From: a virus | Virus record (IMG/VR): IMGVR_UViG_3300028895_000848 | Location: 1-23,851 of that record | Strand: one strand, 5' to 3' | DNA: 23,851 nucleotides | Program-made: the position numbers and the translations under genes | Shown: in pieces, positions 12,473 through 20,187 of the stretch | Position numbering within the stretch: position 1 is the stretch's first letter | How the letters are laid out: each line of letters opens with the position of its first letter | Notes under the pieces: model-generated | What the model saw: the letters and a program-made list of their open reading frames with translations, nothing else | Told to the model about the DNA's origin: nothing | The model's database searches: none

Positions 12473-13942
12473 GTGGTAAACTTCGAAGTCAACATGGACT
12501 TCAGTAAGAGCATTAGTCAAGCTAACGCTCTATGGAAGAAGACAAGTAGCCTTCAGAGTAATTTCTTTGCAGCGAAGAAAGAAGCTGAAGGAATGCGAGA
12601 TGCACTTCAAGATAGTGTTAGGCAACTTCGAATGTCAGGAGCATCTTTAGAACAGGTTGCAGCACTAGAAGGTAGTGTTGCGAATAAGATGCAAATGCTT
12701 GAATGGAGATTGCAAGATGTAAACGATCAGCAAGAAGCATTCAATGAACTTGTCGGTCATGGCGGAGATCAATTAGCAGACGTCATCAGTAGGATCCCTC
12801 TTATTGGTGGATTACTATCACCAATGTTTAGACGACCGTTAGATAGGTTGAATGATATGAACATGTCAATGGGCCGCTTCAATAAAGCGTTTGCTACATT
12901 GACGAAAGATGGTAAATCACTAGATTCTGTTTTCTCTGGGTTCTTCCAGAATTTCTCCACTAACATAGCGACGTTCGGTAAGAACTTCCACAAAGCATTC
13001 TCCGGAGGGGCGACGGCGATGCTAAAGAATATCCCCACTATCTTCAGTGGTATAGCAACAAGCGCTGGTGCACTGATTCCAGTTCTGGCCAGCATCGCCC
13101 TCCCTATTCTTGGTATTGTAGCTGCAGTGTTCACGCTCAAAAAGATTTGGGATTTGAACATTGGCGGCATTCAGAAACAAGTGTTTGGATTGATGGGTGT
13201 TTTCAGAGATGTGTTTGGAAAGACGATGATCAATTTCCAGAAGTCTCTTCAGAAGCTTGGGCCTCTATTCAAACTCATCTTCACTCCCCTCTTCACAATC
13301 TTAAAAGGTGTTGGAAAACTACTTGGTGGATTGTTTGATGGAGTATTCGCTATCATTGATCCGATCTTGGATGTGATTAATGAAATATTTGCACCTCTAG
13401 CTGAAGGACAATCACAAGCAATGGGTCTTGTTGATGTCTTCGGTATTCTTGCTGATACACTTCGTGTTGTTGGTAAGATCGTCGGGTTCGTCTTGAAAGT
13501 TGCACTTACTCCAATGAAGTTGATGTTTAGAGTTGGTATGGCAATTGGAAAGGTACTCGCTGGATGGGTCGGAAAATTCATGAAGCTTAAGTTCGTACAG
13601 AACTTCGTTCAGAGAGTGAAGGATAACTTTGAGATGTTGAAATCAGTGTTGGAAGCATTACTCAAACCGTTCAAATTCCTAATTGAAGGCTTTGAAAAGA
13701 TCAGTAATTTCTTAGGAGGAGACGAGGAGAAAGAGATAAAGGTAAAAGATGTATCTCCAGGTGCAGCAGGGATATCACCAGCTGGAAGACCTGTTACTTC
13801 TGTCAATAATACATCAAGCAGAGTGATCAACAATAATCCGAACATTACAGTGCAAACAAGTAGAGAGATCAGTGGAGCTGGCGGGAAGCAGTTTGCAAAT
13901 ACACTTGGAGGTATGCTGTCTAGTCAGAATGCAGCATTGTAG
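12473..13942 (+). CDS. Tail tape measure protein, 489 aa
   Basis: GTG 12473 has AGAGG at 12459-12463 as ribosome site; ATG 12494 is an alternative. The first 150 residues are helical and polar. Residues about 183-223 are strongly hydrophobic (IFSGIATSAGALIPVLASIA, then ALPILGIVAAVFTL), a usual tape-measure membrane segment. Further amphipathic stretches rich in Gly, Leu and Phe follow (for example GVGKLLGGLFDGVFAIIDP). The end is low complexity. Tape measures set tail length and help DNA entry; at roughly 1.5 angstrom per residue this would fit a tail of about 70-75 nm, an inference from the family rule. It follows the chaperone gene as expected. Confidence 0.85.
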   Translation: MVNFEVNMDFSKSISQANALWKKTSSLQSNFFAAKKEAEGMRDALQDSVRQLRMSGASLEQVAALEGSVANKMQMLEWRLQDVNDQQEAFNELVGHGGDQLADVISRIPLIGGLLSPMFRRPLDRLNDMNMSMGRFNKAFATLTKDGKSLDSVFSGFFQNFSTNIATFGKNFHKAFSGGATAMLKNIPTIFSGIATSAGALIPVLASIALPILGIVAAVFTLKKIWDLNIGGIQKQVFGLMGVFRDVFGKTMINFQKSLQKLGPLFKLIFTPLFTILKGVGKLLGGLFDGVFAIIDPILDVINEIFAPLAEGQSQAMGLVDVFGILADTLRVVGKIVGFVLKVALTPMKLMFRVGMAIGKVLAGWVGKFMKLKFVQNFVQRVKDNFEMLKSVLEALLKPFKFLIEGFEKISNFLGGDEEKEIKVKDVSPGAAGISPAGRPVTSVNNTSSRVINNNPNITVQTSREISGAGGKQFANTLGGMLSSQNAAL

Positions 13943-13949
13943 GTAGAAT

Positions 13950-14420
13950 ATGACGAAATTTAGAATACGAACAAATGACAACACAATCATTGAGCTTTCC
14001 GTAGTAGAGAGTATGAGCTTCGGTGGTGAGCAAGCTACTATTGTGTATGAAGCGCCTGGATCAGACGGCGGAACAGTTATCACTACTGGGAGAAAGAACA
14101 CTGCTGTTGTTCTAGCAGGTAAGTTGCTTGGAACAGATGCGATCGATGTAAACCAGAAGAAGGTTATCATAGAAAGGCTTCGTAATGCAGGAACGCCTAT
14201 CAATTTAGATTCACCAATTGACAGTGAAGATACAGGAAGATATATCATCAGTTCATTTTCAGGAGGACTTCCACAAGGCACGCAGAGATATATCACATTT
14301 GAGATGACGTTGACGGAGTACCGTCAAGCAAACGTTAAGCAGAGTAGCTTATCACTTGTGAATTTTCAACCGTCAGAATTGCTCAAGCAACGTGCTCGTG
14401 ATCGGAATATATTAGTATGA
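13950..14420 (+). CDS. Tail hub/baseplate-associated protein, 156 aa
   Basis: This gene lies between the tape measure and the hub gene. The sequence is beta-rich at both ends (MTKFRIRTNDNTIIELSVVE at the start; RYIISSFSGGLPQGTQRYIT then FEMTLTEYRQ later) with a helix in the middle (NQKKVIIERLRNAGTP). Small proteins at this place in contractile tails (P2 gpU or XkdP-like, often with LysM domains) join the tube end to the hub, but I see no LysM motif. A tube-baseplate adaptor is inferred. Its stop overlaps the next start as ATGA. Confidence 0.65.
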   Translation: MTKFRIRTNDNTIIELSVVESMSFGGEQATIVYEAPGSDGGTVITTGRKNTAVVLAGKLLGTDAIDVNQKKVIIERLRNAGTPINLDSPIDSEDTGRYIISSFSGGLPQGTQRYITFEMTLTEYRQANVKQSSLSLVNFQPSELLKQRARDRNILV

Positions 14421-14560
14421 GCAAACGAATTCAACTGCAGAGCAAGATCTTGGTGAATACGTGTCAAAAATGCGGTAAGCTAATGTCTACTTGGTATAAA
14501 CCCGAAGGTAAAAAGATACGTGAAGAGATTCATGCGAATAAAGCGGGGTGTATCTGCTAA
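14417..14560 (+). CDS. Small zinc-ribbon-like protein, 47 aa
   Basis: ATG 14417 overlaps the previous stop (ATGA) and the stop TAA 14558-14560 overlaps the next start (TAATG), so the gene is locked into the operon by both junctions. The product is basic and carries CQKCGK (Cys16 and Cys19) and a C-terminal CIC (Cys45, Cys47), with a His at residue 40; this can form a single zinc site. Viral baseplate modules sometimes include small metal-binding proteins, but I recognise no family. Function unknown. Confidence 0.65.
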   Translation: MSKRIQLQSKILVNTCQKCGKLMSTWYKPEGKKIREEIHANKAGCIC

Positions 14561-15819
14561 TGGCGATTAGACAAATTCTTCGTATTGGAAGTGGAGATAA
14601 CTCAATCGAAACAACTGAAGGCTACAACTTTAGTGGTGCGTTTGATATTGATGAGCTGCATGGCATCCTTACGTTTAGTCTTCCGTATTTACTTCCTGGA
14701 CAGAAGAATGTTTCAGAGCAAGATATTGATCTAACCAGATTGAAAAAATATGACACTGTACAGTTGTACTTCAGGGAGTATGGAGAAGGAGAAGTTGTTC
14801 CAAACACTACAATACCTGAGGATTTAGATCTTATATTTTACGGTTTCATAAAGAGTATTAAGCTCGCAAAGGGCAAGGATTCTATACCGTATGAGATTGA
14901 AGCGCACGGTACACTAGGGCTTGCTGAGGAACGTACTTTGGTATTTGAAAGAAAGGAAGGCGAGCTACAAAACTTATTGGTTGGTTCAACACTTGGAACG
15001 GAGTTAAACCCCGACGACATTGGAGTATTGCAATTAGCATTCAGTTCACAGACCAACGAGATTATTCCAAGAGTTGAATTTCGTGATGTAGATGCTAACA
15101 CTCTTTTTGTGAAAATCAATAGCGCGAAGAACTTGAAAGATGTATTGTCAAATATCAAAGAGAATTATGCACTCATCATCCATCAACTAGGCGACGGAAC
15201 GCTTCTTGTGCTTACACCGTTCTATTTGCTTAGTGCGAGAGAAGATGATTTCTTGAATGTGAATAGTTGGTCATTTGAGTTGGGAACAAATGCATACGAA
15301 TTAGATTACGGCGATCTCACAAACAATATCAATTCTGTTGTTGTACTTGGTTTCTATCCGCATTTTGGAATGGCTGTAGATCCAGTGATGGTACAATTGA
15401 ATGCTGGTGCTGGAAACGCTCCAGGACCAGAGAGCTACAACTATCTTACATTTGAGAATAGAGATATTACAAGTGACGAAGACTGTCAGAAAGTTGCAAG
15501 ACAAAAGCTCTTGGAGATTACTCGTAATTACGCAATCAAGTTTAGAACCAAATTTGATCCAGCAATGCATATCGGACAACCTTTCACAATCAATGACAAC
15601 GATAGATTTACAACGAACCAGGTATGGATCATCAAGACTCTTGAGTGGACGATCTCGAAAGATGATGTCAGTGCTCAGATAACAGGATATGCAAACTCAC
15701 TTGATACTTTCCCAGAAGATATAGTCATCTCGAATACTGGAATCGCTGATGTTGACGCTCTGGAAATCAGAGAGAAGTTGGATGACCAACTTGTCAATTG
15801 GAATGGTAATTTCTCATGA
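14560..15819 (+). CDS. Baseplate hub protein (gp27/gpD-like), 419 aa
   Basis: ATG 14560 overlaps the zinc-ribbon stop (TAATG). The chain has the hub pattern: N-terminal beta domain with DELHGILTFSLPYLL, 'YDTVQLYFREYG' and 'DLIFYGFIKSIKLAKGK' (outer barrel; 'v.l.....g.....f.G.i'), a middle region with KNLKDVLSNIKENYALI and GDGTLLVLTPFYL, and a C-terminal region with KVARQKLLEITRNYAIKFRT and HIGQPFTINDNDRF, as in gpD/XkdQ proteins. It forms the ring under the tube on which the spike sits. The spike gene follows with a 4-base overlap. Length is typical. Confidence 0.8.
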   Translation: MAIRQILRIGSGDNSIETTEGYNFSGAFDIDELHGILTFSLPYLLPGQKNVSEQDIDLTRLKKYDTVQLYFREYGEGEVVPNTTIPEDLDLIFYGFIKSIKLAKGKDSIPYEIEAHGTLGLAEERTLVFERKEGELQNLLVGSTLGTELNPDDIGVLQLAFSSQTNEIIPRVEFRDVDANTLFVKINSAKNLKDVLSNIKENYALIIHQLGDGTLLVLTPFYLLSAREDDFLNVNSWSFELGTNAYELDYGDLTNNINSVVVLGFYPHFGMAVDPVMVQLNAGAGNAPGPESYNYLTFENRDITSDEDCQKVARQKLLEITRNYAIKFRTKFDPAMHIGQPFTINDNDRFTTNQVWIIKTLEWTISKDDVSAQITGYANSLDTFPEDIVISNTGIADVDALEIREKLDDQLVNWNGNFS

Positions 15820-16397
15820 TAGCAAACATTGATTCATTAGCAAAGATCATTCGAGGAATGATCAGCCAGGAACTGGTACGGAACCAAGGACTGCAAGTCT
15901 TTAAAGTCACAGACACAAATGAAGACACATACACTGTCAACATTCGACACTTGAATAAACAGAAGATAGCATACAATGACGTTCAAATCATCGGTCTTGG
16001 AATGGGAGATTTCAAAGGCACATTCAAATTACCGGCTACTGACGATTTAGTCTTGGTTGGTTTCGTCGGTCTTGACAGTCAAACACCAGTTGTACTTGGT
16101 AGCTTGATCGACAATTTCACACAGAGTCCGGATGGTGTTCCAGTCATTCAAGAGAAAGAATACTTACTCACGAACACTTCATTCGGATCAATCATATTCA
16201 TGAGCGCAAACAATGACATCATACTCAAAGCATCAAATGCTGGAGATCTTGATGGAGGTGCAAAACTACGAATCAACGCTGATGGTAGTTTCAAGCTCTT
16301 GAATAAGGACGGCTACGGGATCCATGTAGATTCCGCGGGAGCTATGACGATAGCGGGCGTGACGGTGAATTACACACAGACTCCAATCACGTTTTGA
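15816..16397 (+). CDS. Baseplate spike protein (gpV/gp5-like), 193 aa
   Basis: ATG 15816 overlaps the hub stop. Residues 15-100 form an OB-fold domain (GLQVFKVTDTNEDTYTVNIR, then TFKLPATDDLVLVGFVGLDS and VVLGSLID) as in gpV and gp5 spikes. From about residue 120 a triangular beta-helix follows, with regular strand repeats (NTSFGSIIFMSANNDIILKA, then 'GAKLRINADGSFKLLNKDGY'). The family forms a trimeric needle that pierces the envelope. No lysozyme domain is fused. The PAAR gene that caps the needle follows after promoter copy 4. Confidence 0.88.
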   Translation: MIANIDSLAKIIRGMISQELVRNQGLQVFKVTDTNEDTYTVNIRHLNKQKIAYNDVQIIGLGMGDFKGTFKLPATDDLVLVGFVGLDSQTPVVLGSLIDNFTQSPDGVPVIQEKEYLLTNTSFGSIIFMSANNDIILKASNAGDLDGGAKLRINADGSFKLLNKDGYGIHVDSAGAMTIAGVTVNYTQTPITF

Positions 16398-16412
16398 TTA
16401 TTTTTAAATAGC
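16398..16412 (+). promoter_or_regulatory. Archaeal-type TATA box, promoter copy 4
   Basis: TTATTTTTAAATAGC starts two bases before the end of a TTTTGATTA stretch, directly after the spike TGA. Predicted transcription start is about 16432. The first ATG downstream is 16440, which opens a hydrophobic overlapping frame; the PAAR start follows at 16454. Confidence 0.7.
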
Positions 16413-16439
16413 TCCAAAACCACATCAAATATAAAATAT

Positions 16440-16688
16440 ATGAGGAAACCGCGATGGTACTCGTTGCAACAGATCAAGGGACATCAACTCACTCGGGTTC
16501 GGTATGTGCTGGCGTTGTTGCTGGCACTCTTGATGCTGGCTCTAACACTTTCGTCAGCATTGAGTCAGAACTTGTTATGGTGGATGATGGTACGATGGAA
16601 ATACCTTCTCATCTTAACCCTCCTTGCACTCCCGGTACTCCACTGGCTCATAGTTACTCACCGGATACCTTGGCTCAAGGATCCGTGA
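16440..16688 (+). CDS. Possible overlapping holin-like membrane ORF, 82 aa
   Basis: This frame overlaps the PAAR gene in another phase. It begins at the first ATG after promoter copy 4, 39 bases from the TATA core, the same spacing as real starts at copies 2 and 5. The product has a basic N-terminus (MRKPRWYSLQQIKGHQLTRV) followed by two hydrophobic segments (YVLALLLALLMLALTL and YLLILTLLALPVLHWLIV) with a short basic loop, as in class II holins. However, T at the third position of PAAR codons automatically creates hydrophobic residues in this phase, so chance is a serious alternative. No ribosome site precedes it. Confidence 0.25.
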   Translation: MRKPRWYSLQQIKGHQLTRVRYVLALLLALLMLALTLSSALSQNLLWWMMVRWKYLLILTLLALPVLHWLIVTHRIPWLKDP

Positions 16689-16789
16689 CTGTAGACGGTG
16701 AAGCTATGGTTTTGATCGGAGATTCGTTTTCAGGAGACGCAACAGAAGTAGACGGAGCGGGTATAAACACCTTCGTGCAGGTAACTTGA
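16454..16789 (+). CDS. PAAR-domain spike tip protein, 111 aa
   Basis: ATG 16454 has TGAGG at 16441-16445 eight bases upstream. The protein has the PAAR layout: an early His-x4-Cys (His13, Cys18, in GTSTHSGSVCAG), a central loop with MEIPSHLNPPCTPGTPLAH (His53, Cys58, His66), and two 'V.VDG.....IGDS' repeats near the end. The His and Cys residues can form the zinc site of the PAAR tip. The protein caps the trimeric spike and makes the first contact with the cell envelope. It lies between the spike and gp25-like genes, the standard order. Confidence 0.85.
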   Translation: MVLVATDQGTSTHSGSVCAGVVAGTLDAGSNTFVSIESELVMVDDGTMEIPSHLNPPCTPGTPLAHSYSPDTLAQGSVTVDGEAMVLIGDSFSGDATEVDGAGINTFVQVT

Positions 16790-16790
16790 G

Positions 16791-17261
16791 ATGGCAGTAA
16801 CGTTTGAACAAAGACTTGGAATAGACATTCTTCTGAATGTAGTGAGCACAGATGACACAGAGATAGGTGCGAATAATGATTTCAAGCAAGCAATCGGAAC
16901 GTCGAACTTGAATCAAGCAATCATCAATAGAATACGGACGATTCGTGGCGAACTAACACTACACCCAGATTACGGTTCACGTTTGCCTAATCTTATTGGA
17001 ACAATTCCGAATGAATTCACATTGGGATTAGCAAGACAGCATGTCAGGGAAGCGTTGTTACAAGAGCCACGTATTGATACAATCGATTCAATATCTGTAA
17101 CATACACTGATTCCTCAATGAAGGTATTATCGATTGATATTATTGTCACTCCAATCAATTCAGAAGAGCCTTTGAACATTGTGTTTCCGTTCGGATTAAC
17201 TGGAGAGGAGAATCAGTTTGGCACGATCAACACTGACACAAGCACAATACTGAGTGGATAA
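16791..17261 (+). CDS. Baseplate wedge protein, gp25-like (gpW), 156 aa
   Basis: The family signature is present: an 'INRIRTIRGELTLHPDYGSR' segment, then LPNLIG, a helix (LGLARQHVREALLQEPRI) with the characteristic Glu-Pro-Arg (residues 92-94), and a C-terminal sheet (SISVTYTDSSMKVLSIDIIV). This protein links the sheath end to the baseplate wedge core and triggers contraction in T4-like systems. It follows the PAAR gene by one base and precedes the J-like gene, as in P2 and Mu-type tails. The length is slightly above the usual 100-130 residues owing to an N-terminal extension of about 30. Confidence 0.85.
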   Translation: MAVTFEQRLGIDILLNVVSTDDTEIGANNDFKQAIGTSNLNQAIINRIRTIRGELTLHPDYGSRLPNLIGTIPNEFTLGLARQHVREALLQEPRIDTIDSISVTYTDSSMKVLSIDIIVTPINSEEPLNIVFPFGLTGEENQFGTINTDTSTILSG

Positions 17262-17263
17262 AC

Positions 17264-17449
17264 ATGAAAGAAAAAATTATCGAAAGCATTCATGCGACGA
17301 GATCGCACTTTGAAGGTAAGCAATGCTCTACTCCATCTTACTTCAGACATTTAGAAAAGGAATTTAGATTACGTGATCTAAATGTACCTGCAGATGAGTT
17401 GAAGAAAGCATTGAAAGAGAAGATTCAACAAGGAGGGTTTGTAGTATAA
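17264..17449 (+). CDS. Small helical protein between wedge genes, 61 aa
   Basis: ATG 17264 starts two bases after the wedge stop; the TAA overlaps the next ATG (TAATGG). The product looks like three short helices (EKIIESIHATRSHFEG, PSYFRHLEKEFRLRDL, then a basic KKALKEKIQQGGF segment), perhaps a small winged-helix or helix-turn-helix-like fold. No family can be given. Two-sided overlap with essential baseplate genes supports that it is expressed in the same operon and may be a minor baseplate part. Confidence 0.7.
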   Translation: MKEKIIESIHATRSHFEGKQCSTPSYFRHLEKEFRLRDLNVPADELKKALKEKIQQGGFVV

Positions 17450-19539
17450 TGGCAGCGGTACAATTCACAGTCAAACCACTGAACGACATCATCAGCGATT
17501 TATTGCTGAACGTGTTCAACAATATTAATGACGTCACTGACGGGAACGCAGGAGGTATCATGCGCCAGATGCTTGAAGCTGTTGCACAAGAGATCAGTTT
17601 GCTTTACGATCAATTGCAAAATATCTACGATGGCTCAAGAGTTAGTACAGCTATCGGAACAGATCTAGAAGAGATAGGTCTTCTTGTTGGAGTTGATAGA
17701 AAAGACGGAACGAACTCAACCGGGTTTGCGTCTTTCATTAGAAATCAAGTTGCAGGAGCTGATTTTACAATCTCTGCTAATTCAATCGTGTCTACTCAGC
17801 CAAATACAGGTGAGGAGCAACTCAGATTCCTAGTAGCTAGTGATACGATATTTGATGCTGACATTGATGCAGAATCACATGATTATGTTGACGGTCTACT
17901 TTACTATCCAATGGATGAACGACTTATTGATAGCGTTCAGCAAGTTTCAGCAACGGTAAGTGCTACTCCCGGTACCATTCTTACTCAAGGTGTTGATTAC
18001 GAAATCTCCTCAGTCTCGAATCAATTGATAGTCGATCCAAATGCTGTTCTTCTCGTTGATGACTGTGAGACAGCTAATTGGACAGAGAGCGCAGATGCAA
18101 CAGCTGATGCTCTTGACGCTGTTGACTTTATTCAAGGTGCAAATTCATTAGATCTTGGTAAATCTGGAACCAGCTCAACACTTGCAAGCTATGAGAAAGT
18201 TCTTGGAACTGTTGTAGACGGTACTGATAAAGATATGCACCTAAGTTTGAAGATCATTGATAACACAGCTCTTGCGAAGATTGACAGGATTGAAATTACA
18301 TATGGCTCTGGTGGAGATGCGACTAATGCATACACATTGAGTTTTTCAAATTCCGACCTAGCTGATGCAGTCGGAAGTTTCTATAGATTCTTCATTGACA
18401 GGACAGACACTGAACTTACACAAACAGGCTTTCCAAGTGTTGCAGCAACGAACTTTATCAAGATCGATATTTACACAAATCTTGCAGGAGACGTCCTCAC
18501 ATCTGGTGATGTGAAGATGGACTTCTGGTTCTTTGGGGATAGTTCACTCTACTCAGGAGACACAATCAAATTCATAACAACAGGAACAGTTCCAGACGAT
18601 GGCACATCATTCTTAGTTGATTACAAACCGCTTTCGAAAGAAGTTCCAATCATCAGTGAAGATGTCGGAGCAAAATATAATGTTGGTGCAAACAAGATCG
18701 TATTCAAGGTATCGAGTATTCCGAGTGTTGACGCGGTCAACAACTACGAAGCAACAGAAGGCGGAACAGATATTGAGACGGATGACGAACTTCGCGATCG
18801 CATCCAAGAATCAAGTCTTGCAGGAAAAGCAACAGCCAGTGCAATTCGTCAAGCAGTTTTAGCAGTGGACGGGATTACTTCAGTCACAGTCGATGACCTA
18901 CCACGAAAGACTGCAACGGACGAAGTGCACCGATATGCAATTGCCACTGATACATACAAACTTGACTTTGAAGTCGCGCAAGATACAGCAACGCTCGATG
19001 TAGAAGGCACATTGTCAGCGACACCAGGACACACTTTCGTTCAGAACACTGACTTCGTACTTGATTCATCGAGTCAGATTGTCTGGCAAGGCGGTGGAGA
19101 TAACCCAGATGATGATACCGACTTCTTTGTCGATTATGACTATGACTGGCTTGGGCATGTAGAGGTATTTGTGTCAGGAACACAATCTCCACTACCAGCA
19201 AGTGTACTGTCTGATGTTGATGATGCGATCGAAGATACAAGAGCTGCAGGAGTGATCGTGACGGTGCTTGAACCAACTGTTGTGACAATTGATGTGACAG
19301 CAACGATTGTAGTAGAAGGTGGTGCAAGTACAGCGACTGTTTTAACAGCGGTAGAAAGCGCGCTAAGGACATATTTGAATACGCTTGATGTAGGAATAGA
19401 CATCTTCAGATCAGAGCTTATACGGATCATACAAGAAACGGAGGGAGTATCAAATAGCACTTTGACTGTACCAGCTGCTGATGTTACAATCGATGTCGAT
19501 GAAGTAGCAAAGGCTGGAACGCTCACGATTAGTGTCTGA
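17449..19539 (+). CDS. Baseplate J-like wedge protein with inserted beta domain, 696 aa
   Basis: The flanking parts are typical baseplate J: an N-terminal helical region with YDQLQNIYDGSRVSTAIGTD, then LEEIGLLVGVDRK; a core with EGGTDIETDDELRDRIQESS and RQAVLAVDGITSVTVDD; and a C-terminal 'RTYLNTLDVGIDIFRSELIR' element. It also has two copies of a small beta module: residues about 165-190 plus 378-394, and about 517-566 (both with SATPG, a DY/DF element and a final 'DxTxFxVDY'). The first copy is split by about 165 residues (203-368) that look like a carbohydrate-binding jelly roll (starting DDCETANWTES). Most J proteins have 300-500 residues, so this one is long. It forms the wedge with gp25- and gpI-like proteins. 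Confidence 0.85.
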   Translation: MAAVQFTVKPLNDIISDLLLNVFNNINDVTDGNAGGIMRQMLEAVAQEISLLYDQLQNIYDGSRVSTAIGTDLEEIGLLVGVDRKDGTNSTGFASFIRNQVAGADFTISANSIVSTQPNTGEEQLRFLVASDTIFDADIDAESHDYVDGLLYYPMDERLIDSVQQVSATVSATPGTILTQGVDYEISSVSNQLIVDPNAVLLVDDCETANWTESADATADALDAVDFIQGANSLDLGKSGTSSTLASYEKVLGTVVDGTDKDMHLSLKIIDNTALAKIDRIEITYGSGGDATNAYTLSFSNSDLADAVGSFYRFFIDRTDTELTQTGFPSVAATNFIKIDIYTNLAGDVLTSGDVKMDFWFFGDSSLYSGDTIKFITTGTVPDDGTSFLVDYKPLSKEVPIISEDVGAKYNVGANKIVFKVSSIPSVDAVNNYEATEGGTDIETDDELRDRIQESSLAGKATASAIRQAVLAVDGITSVTVDDLPRKTATDEVHRYAIATDTYKLDFEVAQDTATLDVEGTLSATPGHTFVQNTDFVLDSSSQIVWQGGGDNPDDDTDFFVDYDYDWLGHVEVFVSGTQSPLPASVLSDVDDAIEDTRAAGVIVTVLEPTVVTIDVTATIVVEGGASTATVLTAVESALRTYLNTLDVGIDIFRSELIRIIQETEGVSNSTLTVPAADVTIDVDEVAKAGTLTISV

Positions 19540-19541
19540 GG

Positions 19542-19556
19542 TTATTTTTAAATAAA
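19542..19556 (+). promoter_or_regulatory. Archaeal-type TATA box, promoter copy 5 (fibre operon)
   Basis: TTATTTTTAAATAAA begins two bases after the TGA of the J-like gene, preceded by the same TGAGG context as copy 2. Predicted transcription start is about 19576, six bases before ATG 19582, so the message would have almost no leader. Confidence 0.7.
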
Positions 19557-19581
19557 CACAAACAACAATACTCATAATACA

Positions 19582-20187
19582 ATGGCAAGAATCGACGACA
19601 TGATACAAAGACTTCCGCATTGGTGGAGCATCCATGAAGGTAGTGCTACGTATGGATGGATGTTATCAGTCGCGCAAGAGCTTGATTTATTCGATGTACA
19701 ATCAGCGAATTTACAACTTTCAGTATTCATCAGTACAGCAATTGGCACAGAGCTCGAAGATCTTGGTGCTCTCTTTAGATTAGGAAGGCTACCAGGCGAA
19801 CCAGATGCAAATTATCGTGCTCGTATTCAAGCTGCACGATCTGCATTCCTTGCTTCAGGAACGATCCCTGGACTGACTCTTGCTTTCACCGCAACAACCG
19901 GACTTCCTGATACGAACATTGTGATCACAGAGACTTTCCCAACCGATCCTTTGAAAGTTCTTGCTGAAATGACGTTTACAATTGATACAATTGATCTGAT
20001 TCAAACGGCTATAAATTCAGTACAGAATGCAAAAGCAGCTGGAGTGTATCTCACTACACAATTGAATTTTGGTCTAGCTGAAGATGATATTCTTGTTGCA
20101 GATCAAGTTAGCATTACTACACCAGGACCTGGCACATCGTTTATCTTGGATGTAAGTAGTTATGACGGAGCTGATATGTTTGGATAA
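19582..20187 (+). CDS. Baseplate protein gpI-like, 201 aa
   Basis: The protein follows the J-like gene as in P2-type tails and has the expected N-terminus: MARIDDMIQRLPHWW, then a helix pair (SVAQELDLFDVQSANLQ) and STAIGTELEDLGALFRLGR, GEPDANYRARIQAARSAF. The last phrase (yR.Ri......G) is common to the family. A C-terminal beta part follows (MTFTIDTIDLIQTAINSVQN; KAAGVYLTTQLNF). The STAIGTELEDLG element is nearly the same as STAIGTDLEEIG in the J-like protein. It joins fibres to the baseplate. It has no usual ribosome site, consistent with a very short leader. Confidence 0.78.
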   Translation: MARIDDMIQRLPHWWSIHEGSATYGWMLSVAQELDLFDVQSANLQLSVFISTAIGTELEDLGALFRLGRLPGEPDANYRARIQAARSAFLASGTIPGLTLAFTATTGLPDTNIVITETFPTDPLKVLAEMTFTIDTIDLIQTAINSVQNAKAAGVYLTTQLNFGLAEDDILVADQVSITTPGPGTSFILDVSSYDGADMFG

